From Halalkalicoccus sp. CG83 (GTDB lineage Archaea; Halobacteriota; Halobacteria; Halobacteriales; Halalkalicoccaceae), in contig NZ_JAZDDH010000001.1 of NCBI RefSeq assembly GCF_037081715.1, forward strand, positions 1,984,001-2,048,000: a DNA stretch of 64,000 nt, in the 5' to 3' direction. The translations under genes and the position numbers were made by a program. This document shows positions 39,671-47,875 of this stretch, one piece after another. Position 1 is the first letter of the stretch; each line of letters opens with the position of its first letter. The notes under the pieces were generated by a model. That model was given only the letters and a program-made list of their open reading frames with translations. It was not told the origin of the DNA and did not search any database.

Positions 39671-40698
39671 GCGCGGCCGATCCGGGATCCACGAACGATC
39701 CGATTGCTTACTTCCTTCAGGACATCGAGTACCAGGGAAAGACCGAGCGAACGTGGAGGGCTTATGAACGAGTCCTTCGTGACTTCGAACGGTTCATCCA
39801 GGAGTACCCCCACGTCGATACCCTTCACGACGTCACTCACCGCGCCTGTATGGCGTGGATCCACGATCAACGCGGCGAGGTCGCCGAGAGCACGCTCGCG
39901 ACGTACGCCTCGTACCTCCACCGGTTCTACGCCTACATGACCCAGATCGGTGAGTTCGAGGAGAACCCCATGGCACTGGTAGTCGAGCAGATGGACGAGT
40001 CCATCGACGTCGACCCGACGCGCCGCGAGATCAGCGTCGATGAGATGCGGCAGTTCGTCATCGGTATTCGCCATCCGCTCTCGCGAGCGCTGGTCGTCAC
40101 GCTGCTGAAGACGGGAATGCGCGCTGGCGAGCTCTGTAACCTCGACTGTCGAGATCTCAACCTCATGACGGATGCGATCGAGTTCAACGTCGAACCGCGT
40201 CCGCAGCTCCACGGCAAGCCGGAGTCGATCTACGTCTCCCCGGAGCCCGCGCGTGGAACCGTGGTGAACGGCGAGGAACGAACGGCGTCGAACAAACGAA
40301 AGCGGCCGACGGTTATTCCCGTAGACGCGGAACTTCACGAAACGCTGGTCCGCTGGCTCGCGATCAGACCGGACACACACTCGCCGGCCGATCCGCTGTT
40401 CACGAGCACTAGCGGCGCCTGGGGTAGCCGAATTTCGGCGGACGCAGTACACGCCACGGTCGAACACCACGCCCGCGATCGGGGCTGGTACCGGACGGGC
40501 GGCGGCGCGAGCGAGAACGTCACCCCCCACTACTTCCGTCATTTCTTCACTACCCACCTCCGTGGGCAGACCGGAGAGCGAGGAATCGTCAAGTACCTCC
40601 GCGGTGACGTCGCTGACGACGTTCTCGACACCTACACCCACAACTGGGGTGACAGGGTGCGCGAGACCTACGAGGAGAACATCTATCGGCTTCTATAG
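39667..40698 (+). CDS. Tyrosine recombinase/integrase
   Basis: 343 residues with a GTG start overlapping the previous stop. An N-terminal SAM-like core-binding domain (about 10-105) is followed by the catalytic domain: Arg in Thr-Gly-Met-Arg-Ala-Gly-Glu-Leu (about 158), His-x2-Arg in His-Tyr-Phe-Arg-His-Phe-Phe (about 287), and the nucleophilic Tyr in Leu-Asp-Thr-Tyr-Thr-His-Asn near 322. All catalytic residues are present. No phage gene, tRNA gene or direct repeat was found beside it, so it may be a resident recombinase rather than the integrase of a current element. Confidence 0.85.
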   Translation: MSAADPGSTNDPIAYFLQDIEYQGKTERTWRAYERVLRDFERFIQEYPHVDTLHDVTHRACMAWIHDQRGEVAESTLATYASYLHRFYAYMTQIGEFEENPMALVVEQMDESIDVDPTRREISVDEMRQFVIGIRHPLSRALVVTLLKTGMRAGELCNLDCRDLNLMTDAIEFNVEPRPQLHGKPESIYVSPEPARGTVVNGEERTASNKRKRPTVIPVDAELHETLVRWLAIRPDTHSPADPLFTSTSGAWGSRISADAVHATVEHHARDRGWYRTGGGASENVTPHYFRHFFTTHLRGQTGERGIVKYLRGDVADDVLDTYTHNWGDRVRETYEENIYRLL

Positions 40699-41159
40699 TC
40701 TATAAATCTTATACCGCTATATCAAATGAGAGCGACTTCGGTTCAGCCCGATCGAGTCGGATCGCCACAATCCACGGCGCTAGCGTCCTCCTCCCTGAAG
40801 CTCTTGGACGACGGTCAGAGTACGATCGCGATCAGCCGACGTATAGCAGTGAACGGCTCCGGGGACGACGGTCCTGGTCCCGGGAGCGCTCTGGAAGGCT
40901 TCCTCATCCACGGATCGTCCCCGCTGTAGGCCGCCGGCCGGAAGAGCCGGATCGCGAACGGTCCGAGCAGAAGCGGGCGGTAGACCCGACACAATCGGTG
41001 TGAGGTCGCATCGTAATAGGACGTCCGCGGTCGCAGTAGTCCGCGCTCAGACGTCCACGCCAGTTCGACGCGAACGATATCGTACTTGACAGAAACGTTC
41101 ATTTGGATTCCGTCCCTACGTTCGAACGAAACCGCACGATAGAATCGAGGTGAGCCGAC
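40699..41159. other. Intergenic region, nothing recognised
   Basis: 461 bases. The first 40 bases after the integrase are AT-rich (tatagtctataaatcttatacc) and could be a terminator or attachment-type sequence. The remainder has short open frames on both strands, none with recognisable content. Confidence 0.35.
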
Positions 41160-41822
41160 ATGGAGGAAAGCGTTTCGGGATTCAAGGTCACCGGAACCTG
41201 GGCCGAGATCGTCGAGCACGGCGAACGAGTCACGGAAGCACTCGAGGAGGCCGACGTCGATCCCGAGGAGTTCGAGGCGTGGGAGCAGTGGCGTCCGAAG
41301 GCCGACGAACGGCTCGACGAGGAGATGAGCCGAAAGACGTCGAAGCAGGCGAGCGTCGACGAGGGAAGCGGCGAACGGGCCGACCAGTCCGCCGAGGAGG
41401 ACCTCCGGACGGCCGGCGAGAAACTGGGCGAGTCGTACGAGCAGATAGGCGACGACGAGGAAAACGCCCGTAGTACTGCCCACGAATCGTTCGACTACGC
41501 GACGCGGGCCGCGGACACGGCCGGCCGGAAGGTCCTCCGGGCGGTCGAGGACACGGTCTATCAGGGACCGATGACGCGGGTCGCGCCGTACTACTTCGAC
41601 GGCGACGTCGTCAGCGCGAACATCAACGGGAAGAGTCAGTTCGGGGACAGCGAGGGGTTCGTCCTCGAAGTCGACATCAACGACGACGACCTCAAGGAGG
41701 AGATCAGCGAGCTGCTCGCCGAGTACGACGAGGAGATCGGGCGCTGGCACATCGAGACGGACCCGGAGACGAGGGGTTCCGAGGCCGCCGAGGGCGTCGA
41801 TCCCCGGACCAGTCCGATGTAG
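41160..41822 (+). CDS. DUF5828-type hypothetical protein
   Basis: 220 residues, very acidic and soluble. It begins Met-Glu-Glu-Ser-Val-Ser-Gly-Phe-Lys-Val-Thr-Gly-Thr-Trp, then a helical region with Ser/Glu/Lys-rich low-complexity sequence (about 55-115), and a C-terminal alpha-beta part (Thr-Arg-Val-Ala-Pro-Tyr-Tyr-Phe-Asp-Gly ... Val-Leu-Glu-Val-Asp-Ile-Asn) of about 80 residues. I recognise the N-terminus as a haloarchaeal conserved family of unknown function (DUF5828). The gene is monocistronic. Confidence 0.65.
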   Translation: MEESVSGFKVTGTWAEIVEHGERVTEALEEADVDPEEFEAWEQWRPKADERLDEEMSRKTSKQASVDEGSGERADQSAEEDLRTAGEKLGESYEQIGDDEENARSTAHESFDYATRAADTAGRKVLRAVEDTVYQGPMTRVAPYYFDGDVVSANINGKSQFGDSEGFVLEVDINDDDLKEEISELLAEYDEEIGRWHIETDPETRGSEAAEGVDPRTSPM

Positions 41823-41964
41823 GACGTCCGCGGAACTCGACATATCGAGGCGTACCCGCTACGGATGCCTCCGAGAACGCGATCCGCCCGATCGAGCGCC
41901 CGCTATCCAGATGTATGGACGTCGAGTTCTCGATCGTATTACATCCGTACCGCTGTAATATAAT

Positions 41965-42726
41965 TCACGCGTACGTGCTGTTGATCTCGATGACGTTCGC
42001 GGTGCTCATCACGAGCGAGGGGAGCTCCTCACGGTACCAGTCGTCGCGGATCCGGCTTCTCGGTCCCGAGACGCTGACCGCGCCGAGCACGTCGTCGTCG
42101 ACGATGACGGGTGCGGCGACACAGCGTAGTCCCTCGAGGCGCTCCTCGTCGTCGTAAGCGTACCCGCGTTCGCGAATCGTCTCGAGTTCCTCGAGTAGTC
42201 GGCCACGGTCGGTGATGGTGCTCGGGGTGACGGCGGGCAGCCCGTGTCGATCGAGGATCCGTTCGACGCGTTCGTCGGGAAGGTGGGCGAGGATCGCCTT
42301 TCCGAAGCCGGTAGTGTGGAGCGGGACGCGCTTTCCGGCATGAGTGTCCATGTGGACGGCATCCGCGCCCTTCGCACGGTAGAGAAAGACGCCTCGGCCG
42401 TGTTCCTCGACGAGGAGGTTCGCCATCTCCCGGGTCTCCTCGGCGAGCTTGTCGATCTCGGGCGGGGCGATCGTCGCGATCGGACGACGGTCGCGGGCGT
42501 GCTCGCCGAGCTGGAGGAAACGGAGCCCGACGGCGTACTCGCTACCCTGTTTGGTCACGTACTCGTTGCGCCGAAGCGTCTGGAGGTGGTTGTGGACCGT
42601 GCTCTTCGGCAGCTCGAGATGCTCCGCGAGATCGGTCACACCCGCCCCGTCGAGCATTCGGAGGGCGTCGATGATCCGGAGGCTGGTCTCCGTCGCCCCC
42701 ACGGTGACCGGCTTGGCGGATTCCAT
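41965..42726 (-). CDS. IclR-family transcriptional regulator (second)
   Basis: 253 residues from Met-Glu-Ser-Ala-Lys-Pro. Winged HTH with Leu-Glu-Leu-Pro-Lys-Ser-Thr-Val-His-Asn-His-Leu-Gln-Thr-Leu near residue 43; the effector domain contains Thr-Thr-Gly-Phe-Gly-Lys-Ala-Ile-Leu-Ala and Ala-Val-Ser-Val-Ser-Gly-Pro-Arg-Ser-Arg. It is divergent from the HpcH/CitE-type lyase gene, so that gene is the likely target. Palindromes of the same class as at the first IclR gene lie in the shared upstream region. Confidence 0.88.
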   Translation of the reverse strand: MESAKPVTVGATETSLRIIDALRMLDGAGVTDLAEHLELPKSTVHNHLQTLRRNEYVTKQGSEYAVGLRFLQLGEHARDRRPIATIAPPEIDKLAEETREMANLLVEEHGRGVFLYRAKGADAVHMDTHAGKRVPLHTTGFGKAILAHLPDERVERILDRHGLPAVTPSTITDRGRLLEELETIRERGYAYDDEERLEGLRCVAAPVIVDDDVLGAVSVSGPRSRIRDDWYREELPSLVMSTANVIEINSTYA

Positions 42727-42755
42727 GACGGCCCGTACCAGCCGACCGGTAATAA

Positions 42756-42771
42756 GTTCCACTGGTGGAAC
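42756..42771. promoter_or_regulatory. Candidate IclR operator D
   Basis: GTTCCAC-TG-GTGGAAC, a perfect 7-base inverted repeat touching the TATA-like element of the IclR gene, 30 bases before its ATG. It is suited to autorepression. Confidence 0.6.
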
Positions 42772-42776
42772 GGTGC

Positions 42777-42793
42777 GTTCAGTACGGTTGAAC
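42777..42793. promoter_or_regulatory. Candidate IclR operator E
   Basis: GTTCA-GTACGGT-TGAAC, a perfect 5-base inverted repeat with a 7-base spacer, the same geometry as operators A-C of the first IclR gene. Confidence 0.5.
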
Positions 42794-42940
42794 GTCCGTC
42801 CGTTTGGACCGCACACCCGATGACGAACGCGTATCGAGACGAAACGCGACGTCCGGATCGGCGTCCCTCGGAACGGGCGGACGACGCGTGACAACGACCG
42901 TTCCGTCTGGAAGGACTGATTTCGGCTCATCCGCGAATCC

Positions 42941-42957
42941 GTTCATTTATGACGAAC
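42941..42957. promoter_or_regulatory. Candidate IclR operator F
   Basis: GTTCA-TTTATGA-CGAAC, the same 17-base geometry with one arm position mismatched, between operator E and the lyase promoter. Confidence 0.4.
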
Positions 42958-43184
42958 GCAATCGTTCCTGCGCCCGTCAACCGTTCATAGGACGGTACTA
43001 TCGGACCGTTCCTTTTTCCTCCAAGCGGTTAACGAACGTTGTACGATACGATGAATCATTACATCGATGGCCGGAACGACCCCGTTCGGAGAGCAGGAAC
43101 CGACGATCAACCGACGGCGACGTTCCGTATTGGGATATCTTTATGCCACATCCGAAGCGAGTGTGCAGTGGACGGAACCCAACT

Positions 43185-44096
43185 ATGAGCGATGTCACAC
43201 TTCGACGAACGCAGTTAGCGACACCGGCGAGCGACGAGAACTTCATGAAGAGCGCCTCGAACAGCGCGGCGGACGAGGTGTTCCTCGACCTGGAGGACTC
43301 GGTCGCACCGAACGCGAAGCCGGATGCCAGAGAGCCCCTCATCAACGCCGCCCAGGAACACGACTGGAGCGGAAAGGTGCTCTCCTTCCGGATGAACGGG
43401 ATCGACACCGAGTGGTGGTACGACGACGTCATCGACGTCGTGAGCGCGGCGGGCGAGCACATCGACGACATCATCATTCCGAAGGTCAAGGGCGCGAGCG
43501 ACATCCACACCGTGGAGAACCTCCTCACGCAGGTCGAGGAGAACGCCGGCCTCGAGGTCGGCGCGATCGGCCTCGAGCCCCAGATCGAGGACGGCGAGGG
43601 GATGCACCGGGTCCACGAGATCGCCCACGCGAGCGATCGCCTCTCGAGCATCATCTTCGGACCGGGCGACTACTCCGCCGCGATGGGGACTCCCGGACTC
43701 GACATCGGCCAGTTCCCCGACTACCCGGGCCACTACTGGCACCACGCGCTCTCGGAGTGCAACGCCGCGGCGAAGAGCGCGGGCCTTCCGTGTCTCGACG
43801 GCCCCTACGCCGACATCGAGGACGAGCAGGGCTTCCGGGATTCGTGTAACAACGCCAACATGATCGGCTGTGACGGCAAGTGGGCGATCCACCCCAGCCA
43901 GATCGAGATCGCGAACGAGATCTTCGCGCCCGACCCGGAGACCGCCGAGCGCGCCCAGCGGATCGTCGAGGAGTACGCTCAGGCGATGGAGGAGGGCAAG
44001 GGTGCAGTGAAGGTCGACGGCCAGATGGTCGACGAGGCGACCAACAAGATGGCCCAAGACATCGTCGACAAGGCGGAAGCCGCCGACATCCTGTAA
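43185..44096 (+). CDS. HpcH/HpaI (CitE-like) CoA-ester lyase, malyl-CoA/methylmalyl-CoA lyase type
   Basis: 303 residues from Met-Ser-Asp-Val-Thr-Leu-Arg-Arg. Conserved features: Phe-Leu-Asp-Leu-Glu-Asp-Ser-Val near residue 33 (metal-binding acidic pair), Arg-Met-Asn-Gly near 69, Gly-Leu-Glu-Pro-Gln-Ile-Glu-Asp near 128, and Phe-Gly-Pro-Gly-Asp-Tyr-Ser near 160. In haloarchaea such proteins cleave beta-methylmalyl-CoA or malyl-CoA to glyoxylate plus an acyl-CoA. Other methylaspartate-cycle genes are not adjacent, so the exact substrate is open. Translation further upstream is in frame but unlike the family. A 7-T run follows the stop. Confidence 0.8.
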   Translation: MSDVTLRRTQLATPASDENFMKSASNSAADEVFLDLEDSVAPNAKPDAREPLINAAQEHDWSGKVLSFRMNGIDTEWWYDDVIDVVSAAGEHIDDIIIPKVKGASDIHTVENLLTQVEENAGLEVGAIGLEPQIEDGEGMHRVHEIAHASDRLSSIIFGPGDYSAAMGTPGLDIGQFPDYPGHYWHHALSECNAAAKSAGLPCLDGPYADIEDEQGFRDSCNNANMIGCDGKWAIHPSQIEIANEIFAPDPETAERAQRIVEEYAQAMEEGKGAVKVDGQMVDEATNKMAQDIVDKAEAADIL

Positions 44097-44114
44097 TCGG
44101 GACCCCGACGACGG

Positions 44115-44121
44115 TTTTTTT
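44115..44121 (+). terminator. T-tract terminator after the CoA-ester lyase gene
   Basis: Seven consecutive T bases, 19 bases after the lyase stop codon, preceded by a GC-rich stretch. Archaeal termination uses such T tracts. On the opposite strand the tract touches the 3' end of the convergent VOC-family gene. Confidence 0.55.
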
Positions 44122-44488
44122 ATTCGAGCGACTCGACGAGTTCGACCCGCCGACCGTCCGGGTCGCGGACGAACGCGGTCCGAGCGCCGGCCTCGGGTTG
44201 GTCGGCGGGTTCCTTGTCGACGCCGTAGTGATCGATCTCCTCGAACACGCTGTCGATGTCGTCGACGCCGATCGCGAGGTGATCCCACGCCGATCCGGCC
44301 TCGAACTCGTTCTCGCCCTCCGTATCGGAGAGCTGGAGTTCGACGCCGTTGTCCGCTGCGATGTAGCGGTTCTGGGTCTCGCCGTCGGGCGTCTCGAACT
44401 CCCAGGACTCCTCGAAGCCGAACTGCTCGTAGAACTCGATCGTCTCCTCGGCGTCCGCGACGTTGACGTTCACATGGATGAGATCCAT
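44120..44488 (-). CDS. VOC-superfamily (glyoxalase/lactoylglutathione lyase-like) protein
   Basis: 122 residues in two beta-alpha-beta-beta-beta modules: His-Val-Asn-Val-Asn-Val-Ala-Asp at residue 5, Asp-His-Leu-Ala-Ile-Gly-Val-Asp-Asp near 69, and Phe-Val-Arg-Asp-Pro-Asp-Gly-Arg-Arg-Val-Glu-Leu at the C-terminus. The metal positions (His5, Glu50, His70 and Glu near 117) are filled, so a metal-dependent enzyme is plausible. Substrate unknown; methylglyoxal detoxification is one option beside lactate genes. Confidence 0.8.
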   Translation of the reverse strand: MDLIHVNVNVADAEETIEFYEQFGFEESWEFETPDGETQNRYIAADNGVELQLSDTEGENEFEAGSAWDHLAIGVDDIDSVFEEIDHYGVDKEPADQPEAGARTAFVRDPDGRRVELVESLE

Positions 44489-44574
44489 GCCTCCCGCCTC
44501 GCCCGCCCGTGGGTTAATCGGCGTGGTCGGGGCAAAACGTGCCCCCTCGTCGCGTGGGAACGACGGACGTAGCG

Positions 44575-44580
44575 TTTATG
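44575..44580 (+). promoter_or_regulatory. TATA-like element of the FAD/Fe-S dehydrogenase gene
   Basis: TTTATG in gcgtttatgccgg, about 28 bases before the ATG at 44606; consistent with a leaderless transcript. Confidence 0.45.
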
Positions 44581-44605
44581 CCGGTCGATCACACACGCTT
44601 CGAGT

Positions 44606-47600
44606 ATGGCCAAAACTCCAGTGGACGAAACCCCGATAGAGCCCGCCGGTGACGCGGACCACTCCCAGGAGATGATGGAGGCGGCCTCGGTCGAGGAGAT
44701 CATCGAGCCCTCGACGCTCCGCAAGCCCCACGGGGACATGAGCCAGTTCGAGACCTACCGCGAGGAACGCGGACACGACCACCCCGACGCAGAGGAGTAC
44801 GTCGCGCTCGCGGAGGACCTCCGTGGCGCCGTCGCGGGCGAGGTGCGCTTCGACGAGTACAGTCAGGTGCTGTACGCGACCGACGGCAGCATCTACCAGG
44901 CCCGGCCCGCGGGCGCGGTCTTCCCCCGTAACGTCGAGGACGTCCGGGCGGCGGTGCGGGTCGCCGAGAAGCACGACGTCCCGATCATCGCCCGCGGCGC
45001 GGGGTCGTCGCTCGCCGGCCAGGCGGTCGGGCCGGGCTGCGTGGTGCTCGACATGACCGTCTACATGGACGAGATCCTCGACCTCCGGCCCGACGAGAAG
45101 CGAGCGCGCGTCCAGCCCGGCGTCGTCCAGGACCACTTCGACGAGTACGCCGGCCAGTGGGGCCTGAAGTTCGCGCCCGACCCCGCCTCCTCGAACCGCG
45201 CGACGATCGGCGGCGGCATGGGCAACAACAGTACGGGAGCGCACTCGGTGCGCTACGGCATCACCGACGCCTACACCGAGGAGCTGAAGGTCGTCCTCTC
45301 CGACGGTTCGCTGATCCACACCCGCGAGGTCGTCCTCGACTCCCCGGAGTACGAGGAGATCGTCTCGAAGGACGACCGCGAGGCGGCGATCTACGAGACC
45401 GTTCGAGGGCTCGTCGAGGAGCACGAGGAGGAGATCGAGGCGCGCTATCCCGAACTCAAGCGCAACGTCTCGGGCTACAACCTCGATCGCGTGATCTACG
45501 AGAACGAGGCGGGCGAGCGCGTGATCAACCTCTCGAAGCTGCTGGTCGGCTCGGAGTCCTCGCTGGGCGTGATCGTCGAGGCGGAGATCTCGCTGGTGAC
45601 GCTCCCCGAGGAGACCTCGCTCGCGCTCTACTGCTTCGACGACCTGATCGACGCGCTTAGAGCCGTACCCGAGGCCCTGGAGTTCGAGCCCAGCGCGGTC
45701 GAACTGATGGACAGCGAGGTGTTCCGACTCGCGCGTGACAACGAGGAGTTCGCCCAGTACGAGGAGCCGATCCCGGACGGTACGGAGGCCTCGATCATGC
45801 TCGAGTTCGACTCGGAGCTCCACGAGGACTTAGAGGAGCCCATCCGGGAGACGAACGCCCACTTCGTCGAGGAGGGCGACGCCTTCGACGTGCTCGAGGC
45901 CTACACCGAGGACGACCAGGCCCAGATGTGGAAGCTGCGGAAGGCCGCGATCCCGCTGCTGATGAGCCTGGAGGGCGATCCGAAACCCTACCCGTTCATC
46001 GAGGACGCGACGGTCCCCCCCGAGGAGCTCGCGGAGTACGTCCAGGAGTTCATGGAGATCCTCGAGAACCACGACACCTCCGCAGCCTACTTCGCGCACG
46101 CGGGAAGCGGCACCCTGCACATCCGGCCGATCCTCAACCTCAAGGAGGACGGTGACATCCAGAAGATGCTCTCGATCGCCGACGACGTCACCGACCTCGT
46201 GAAGGAGCGCCACGGCTCCTTCTCGGGCGAGCACGGCGACGGACTGGCACGAACCCAGTTCAACCGCAAGATGTACGGCGACGACCTCTGGGAGGCGTTC
46301 CTCGAGATCAAGGAGGCGTTCGACCCCGACTGGCGGATGAACCCGGGGAAGGTCGTTCACACCGAGGACGACCCGACCGACATGCGCGAGAACCTCCGAT
46401 ACGGCGCGGAGTACAGCTCGGTCGAACCCCAGACCAAGCTCGACTTCTCGAAGGAGGGGGGCTTCTCACAGCTCGTCGAGCTCTGTAACGGCTGTGGCAC
46501 CTGCCGGCAGACCGACGACGTGATGTGTCCGACCTACCGGGGCTCGAAGGACGAGATCGAGACCACCCGCGGCCGGGCGAACATGCTTCGTGCGGCGATC
46601 TCCGGCGAGATCGACGAGGAGGAGATGTTCACCAAGCAGTTCCAGGAGGAGGTGCTCGACCTCTGTGTGGGCTGTAAGGGCTGTAAGAACGACTGCCCGA
46701 CGGGCGTCGACATGGCGAAGCTCAAGACGGAGGTCAAACACCAGTACCACCAGCGCGAGGACCCGAGCCTCCGGACGCGGGTGTTCGCGAACATCGACCG
46801 GCTCTCGTGGCTCGGGAGCAAGCTCGCGCCGATCTCGAACGTCGGTCCGAAGCTCCCCGGCTCGCGCAAACTCATGGAGAAGGCCGTCGGCGTCGCGAGC
46901 GACCGGAAGCTGCCGTACTTCGAGAGCGAGTCGCTCGAGGAGTGGTACGAAGCGCGCGGACCGCGCATCAGCGAGGCCGAGGCCGACCGGAAGGTCCTGC
47001 TCTTCCCGGATACGTTCACCAACTACAGCTACCCCGAACCGGGGAAGGCCGCGATCCGGGTGCTCGAGGCGGCGGGCGTCCACGTACGAATCCCCGACGA
47101 CTGTGCGCCCAGCGGCCGGGCGGCCTACTCGACCGGGATGCTCGATCTCGCGGAGAAGCGCGCACGGGCGAACGTCGAGGCGTTCTCGAGCTACCTCGAC
47201 GACGGCTGGGAGGTCGTCGCGATCGAGCCCTCCGACGCCGTCGTCTTCCAGGACGAGTACCGCGACATCGTGCCCGGCGAGGCGACCGATCGGCTGGCTG
47301 AGCACGCCTACGGCGTCATGGAGTATCTCGACACCCATCGACTGATCGACGGGCTGAACGACGACGGCCGGCTGATCGACGCCGGCGGATCGCTCACCTA
47401 CCACGGTCACTGTCACCAGAAGGCGACGGCGAAGGACCACCACGCGGTGGGCGTCCTTCGCCGGGCGGGCTACGAGGTCGATCCGCTCGATTCGGGCTGC
47501 TGTGGGATGGCGGGTTCGTTCGGCTACGAGGCCGAACACTACGACCTCTCGAAGTCGATCGCCTCGCTGCTCTTCGAGAAGATCGACCGGAGTGACGGCG

Positions 47601-47713
47601 AGGAGGTCGTCGCGCCCGGCGCGTCCTGTCGCAGCCAGATCGGCGACCGCGACGAGCGTTCGGAGAACCCGCCCCACCCGATCGAGAAGGTCGAGGCCGC
47701 GCTCGCTCCCTGA
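44606..47713 (+). CDS. FAD-binding and Fe-S-binding oxidoreductase, D-lactate dehydrogenase/glycolate oxidase type (GlcD-GlcF fusion)
   Basis: 1035 residues. After a polar lead (1-70), an FAD-binding PCMH domain (about 90-260; Ala-Arg-Gly-Ala-Gly-Ser-Ser-Leu-Ala-Gly-Gln-Ala) and an FAD-oxidase C domain (to about 580) are followed by two 4Fe-4S motifs (Cys-Asn-Gly-Cys-Gly-Thr-Cys near 630, Cys-Val-Gly-Cys-Lys-Gly-Cys near 690) and a CCG domain with His-Cys-His-Gln-Lys and Gly-Cys-Cys-Gly-Met-Ala-Gly. It oxidises a 2-hydroxyacid and passes electrons to the membrane pool. The neighbouring lactate permease and Lut genes favour D-lactate; glycolate is the alternative. Confidence 0.87.
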   Translation: MAKTPVDETPIEPAGDADHSQEMMEAASVEEIIEPSTLRKPHGDMSQFETYREERGHDHPDAEEYVALAEDLRGAVAGEVRFDEYSQVLYATDGSIYQARPAGAVFPRNVEDVRAAVRVAEKHDVPIIARGAGSSLAGQAVGPGCVVLDMTVYMDEILDLRPDEKRARVQPGVVQDHFDEYAGQWGLKFAPDPASSNRATIGGGMGNNSTGAHSVRYGITDAYTEELKVVLSDGSLIHTREVVLDSPEYEEIVSKDDREAAIYETVRGLVEEHEEEIEARYPELKRNVSGYNLDRVIYENEAGERVINLSKLLVGSESSLGVIVEAEISLVTLPEETSLALYCFDDLIDALRAVPEALEFEPSAVELMDSEVFRLARDNEEFAQYEEPIPDGTEASIMLEFDSELHEDLEEPIRETNAHFVEEGDAFDVLEAYTEDDQAQMWKLRKAAIPLLMSLEGDPKPYPFIEDATVPPEELAEYVQEFMEILENHDTSAAYFAHAGSGTLHIRPILNLKEDGDIQKMLSIADDVTDLVKERHGSFSGEHGDGLARTQFNRKMYGDDLWEAFLEIKEAFDPDWRMNPGKVVHTEDDPTDMRENLRYGAEYSSVEPQTKLDFSKEGGFSQLVELCNGCGTCRQTDDVMCPTYRGSKDEIETTRGRANMLRAAISGEIDEEEMFTKQFQEEVLDLCVGCKGCKNDCPTGVDMAKLKTEVKHQYHQREDPSLRTRVFANIDRLSWLGSKLAPISNVGPKLPGSRKLMEKAVGVASDRKLPYFESESLEEWYEARGPRISEAEADRKVLLFPDTFTNYSYPEPGKAAIRVLEAAGVHVRIPDDCAPSGRAAYSTGMLDLAEKRARANVEAFSSYLDDGWEVVAIEPSDAVVFQDEYRDIVPGEATDRLAEHAYGVMEYLDTHRLIDGLNDDGRLIDAGGSLTYHGHCHQKATAKDHHAVGVLRRAGYEVDPLDSGCCGMAGSFGYEAEHYDLSKSIASLLFEKIDRSDGEEVVAPGASCRSQIGDRDERSENPPHPIEKVEAALAP

Positions 47714-47875
47714 GTTGGGCCGCGGGGCCGTTCCGTCTGACGATATTTGCTACCGCGTACTAGTAGTAGAAACCATCATAGTTATTAGAGATGCAATGAG
47801 AGGTAGGCGTGAGGTGTTCACAGTGTACGTGATAGATGAGGAAACCGTTCTTGGAACGAGAGGCGTAGAACCGAC

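Larger units (their letters stand above)
42727..43184. promoter_or_regulatory. Divergent IclR/CoA-ester lyase control region
   Basis: 458 bases, no gene. Near the IclR start, a TATA-like cttattacc (minus strand, about 42746-42755) abuts the palindrome at 42756-42771. Two further 17-base GTTCA-type palindromes lie at 42777-42793 and 42941-42957. On the lyase side a TATA-like atctttatg is at about 43136-43144, some 45 bases before the ATG. Confidence 0.55.

Noticed and set aside
39667-40698. Integrase as evidence of a prophage or integrated plasmid
   Set aside because: No structural phage, replication or plasmid genes, no tRNA gene and no direct repeats were found on either side.
40815-41843. 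342-codon minus-strand frame opposite the DUF5828 gene
   Set aside because: The opposing plus-strand protein has the acidic composition and conserved N-terminus of a real haloarchaeal protein; the minus frame is Arg/Leu/Val-rich and unrecognisable.
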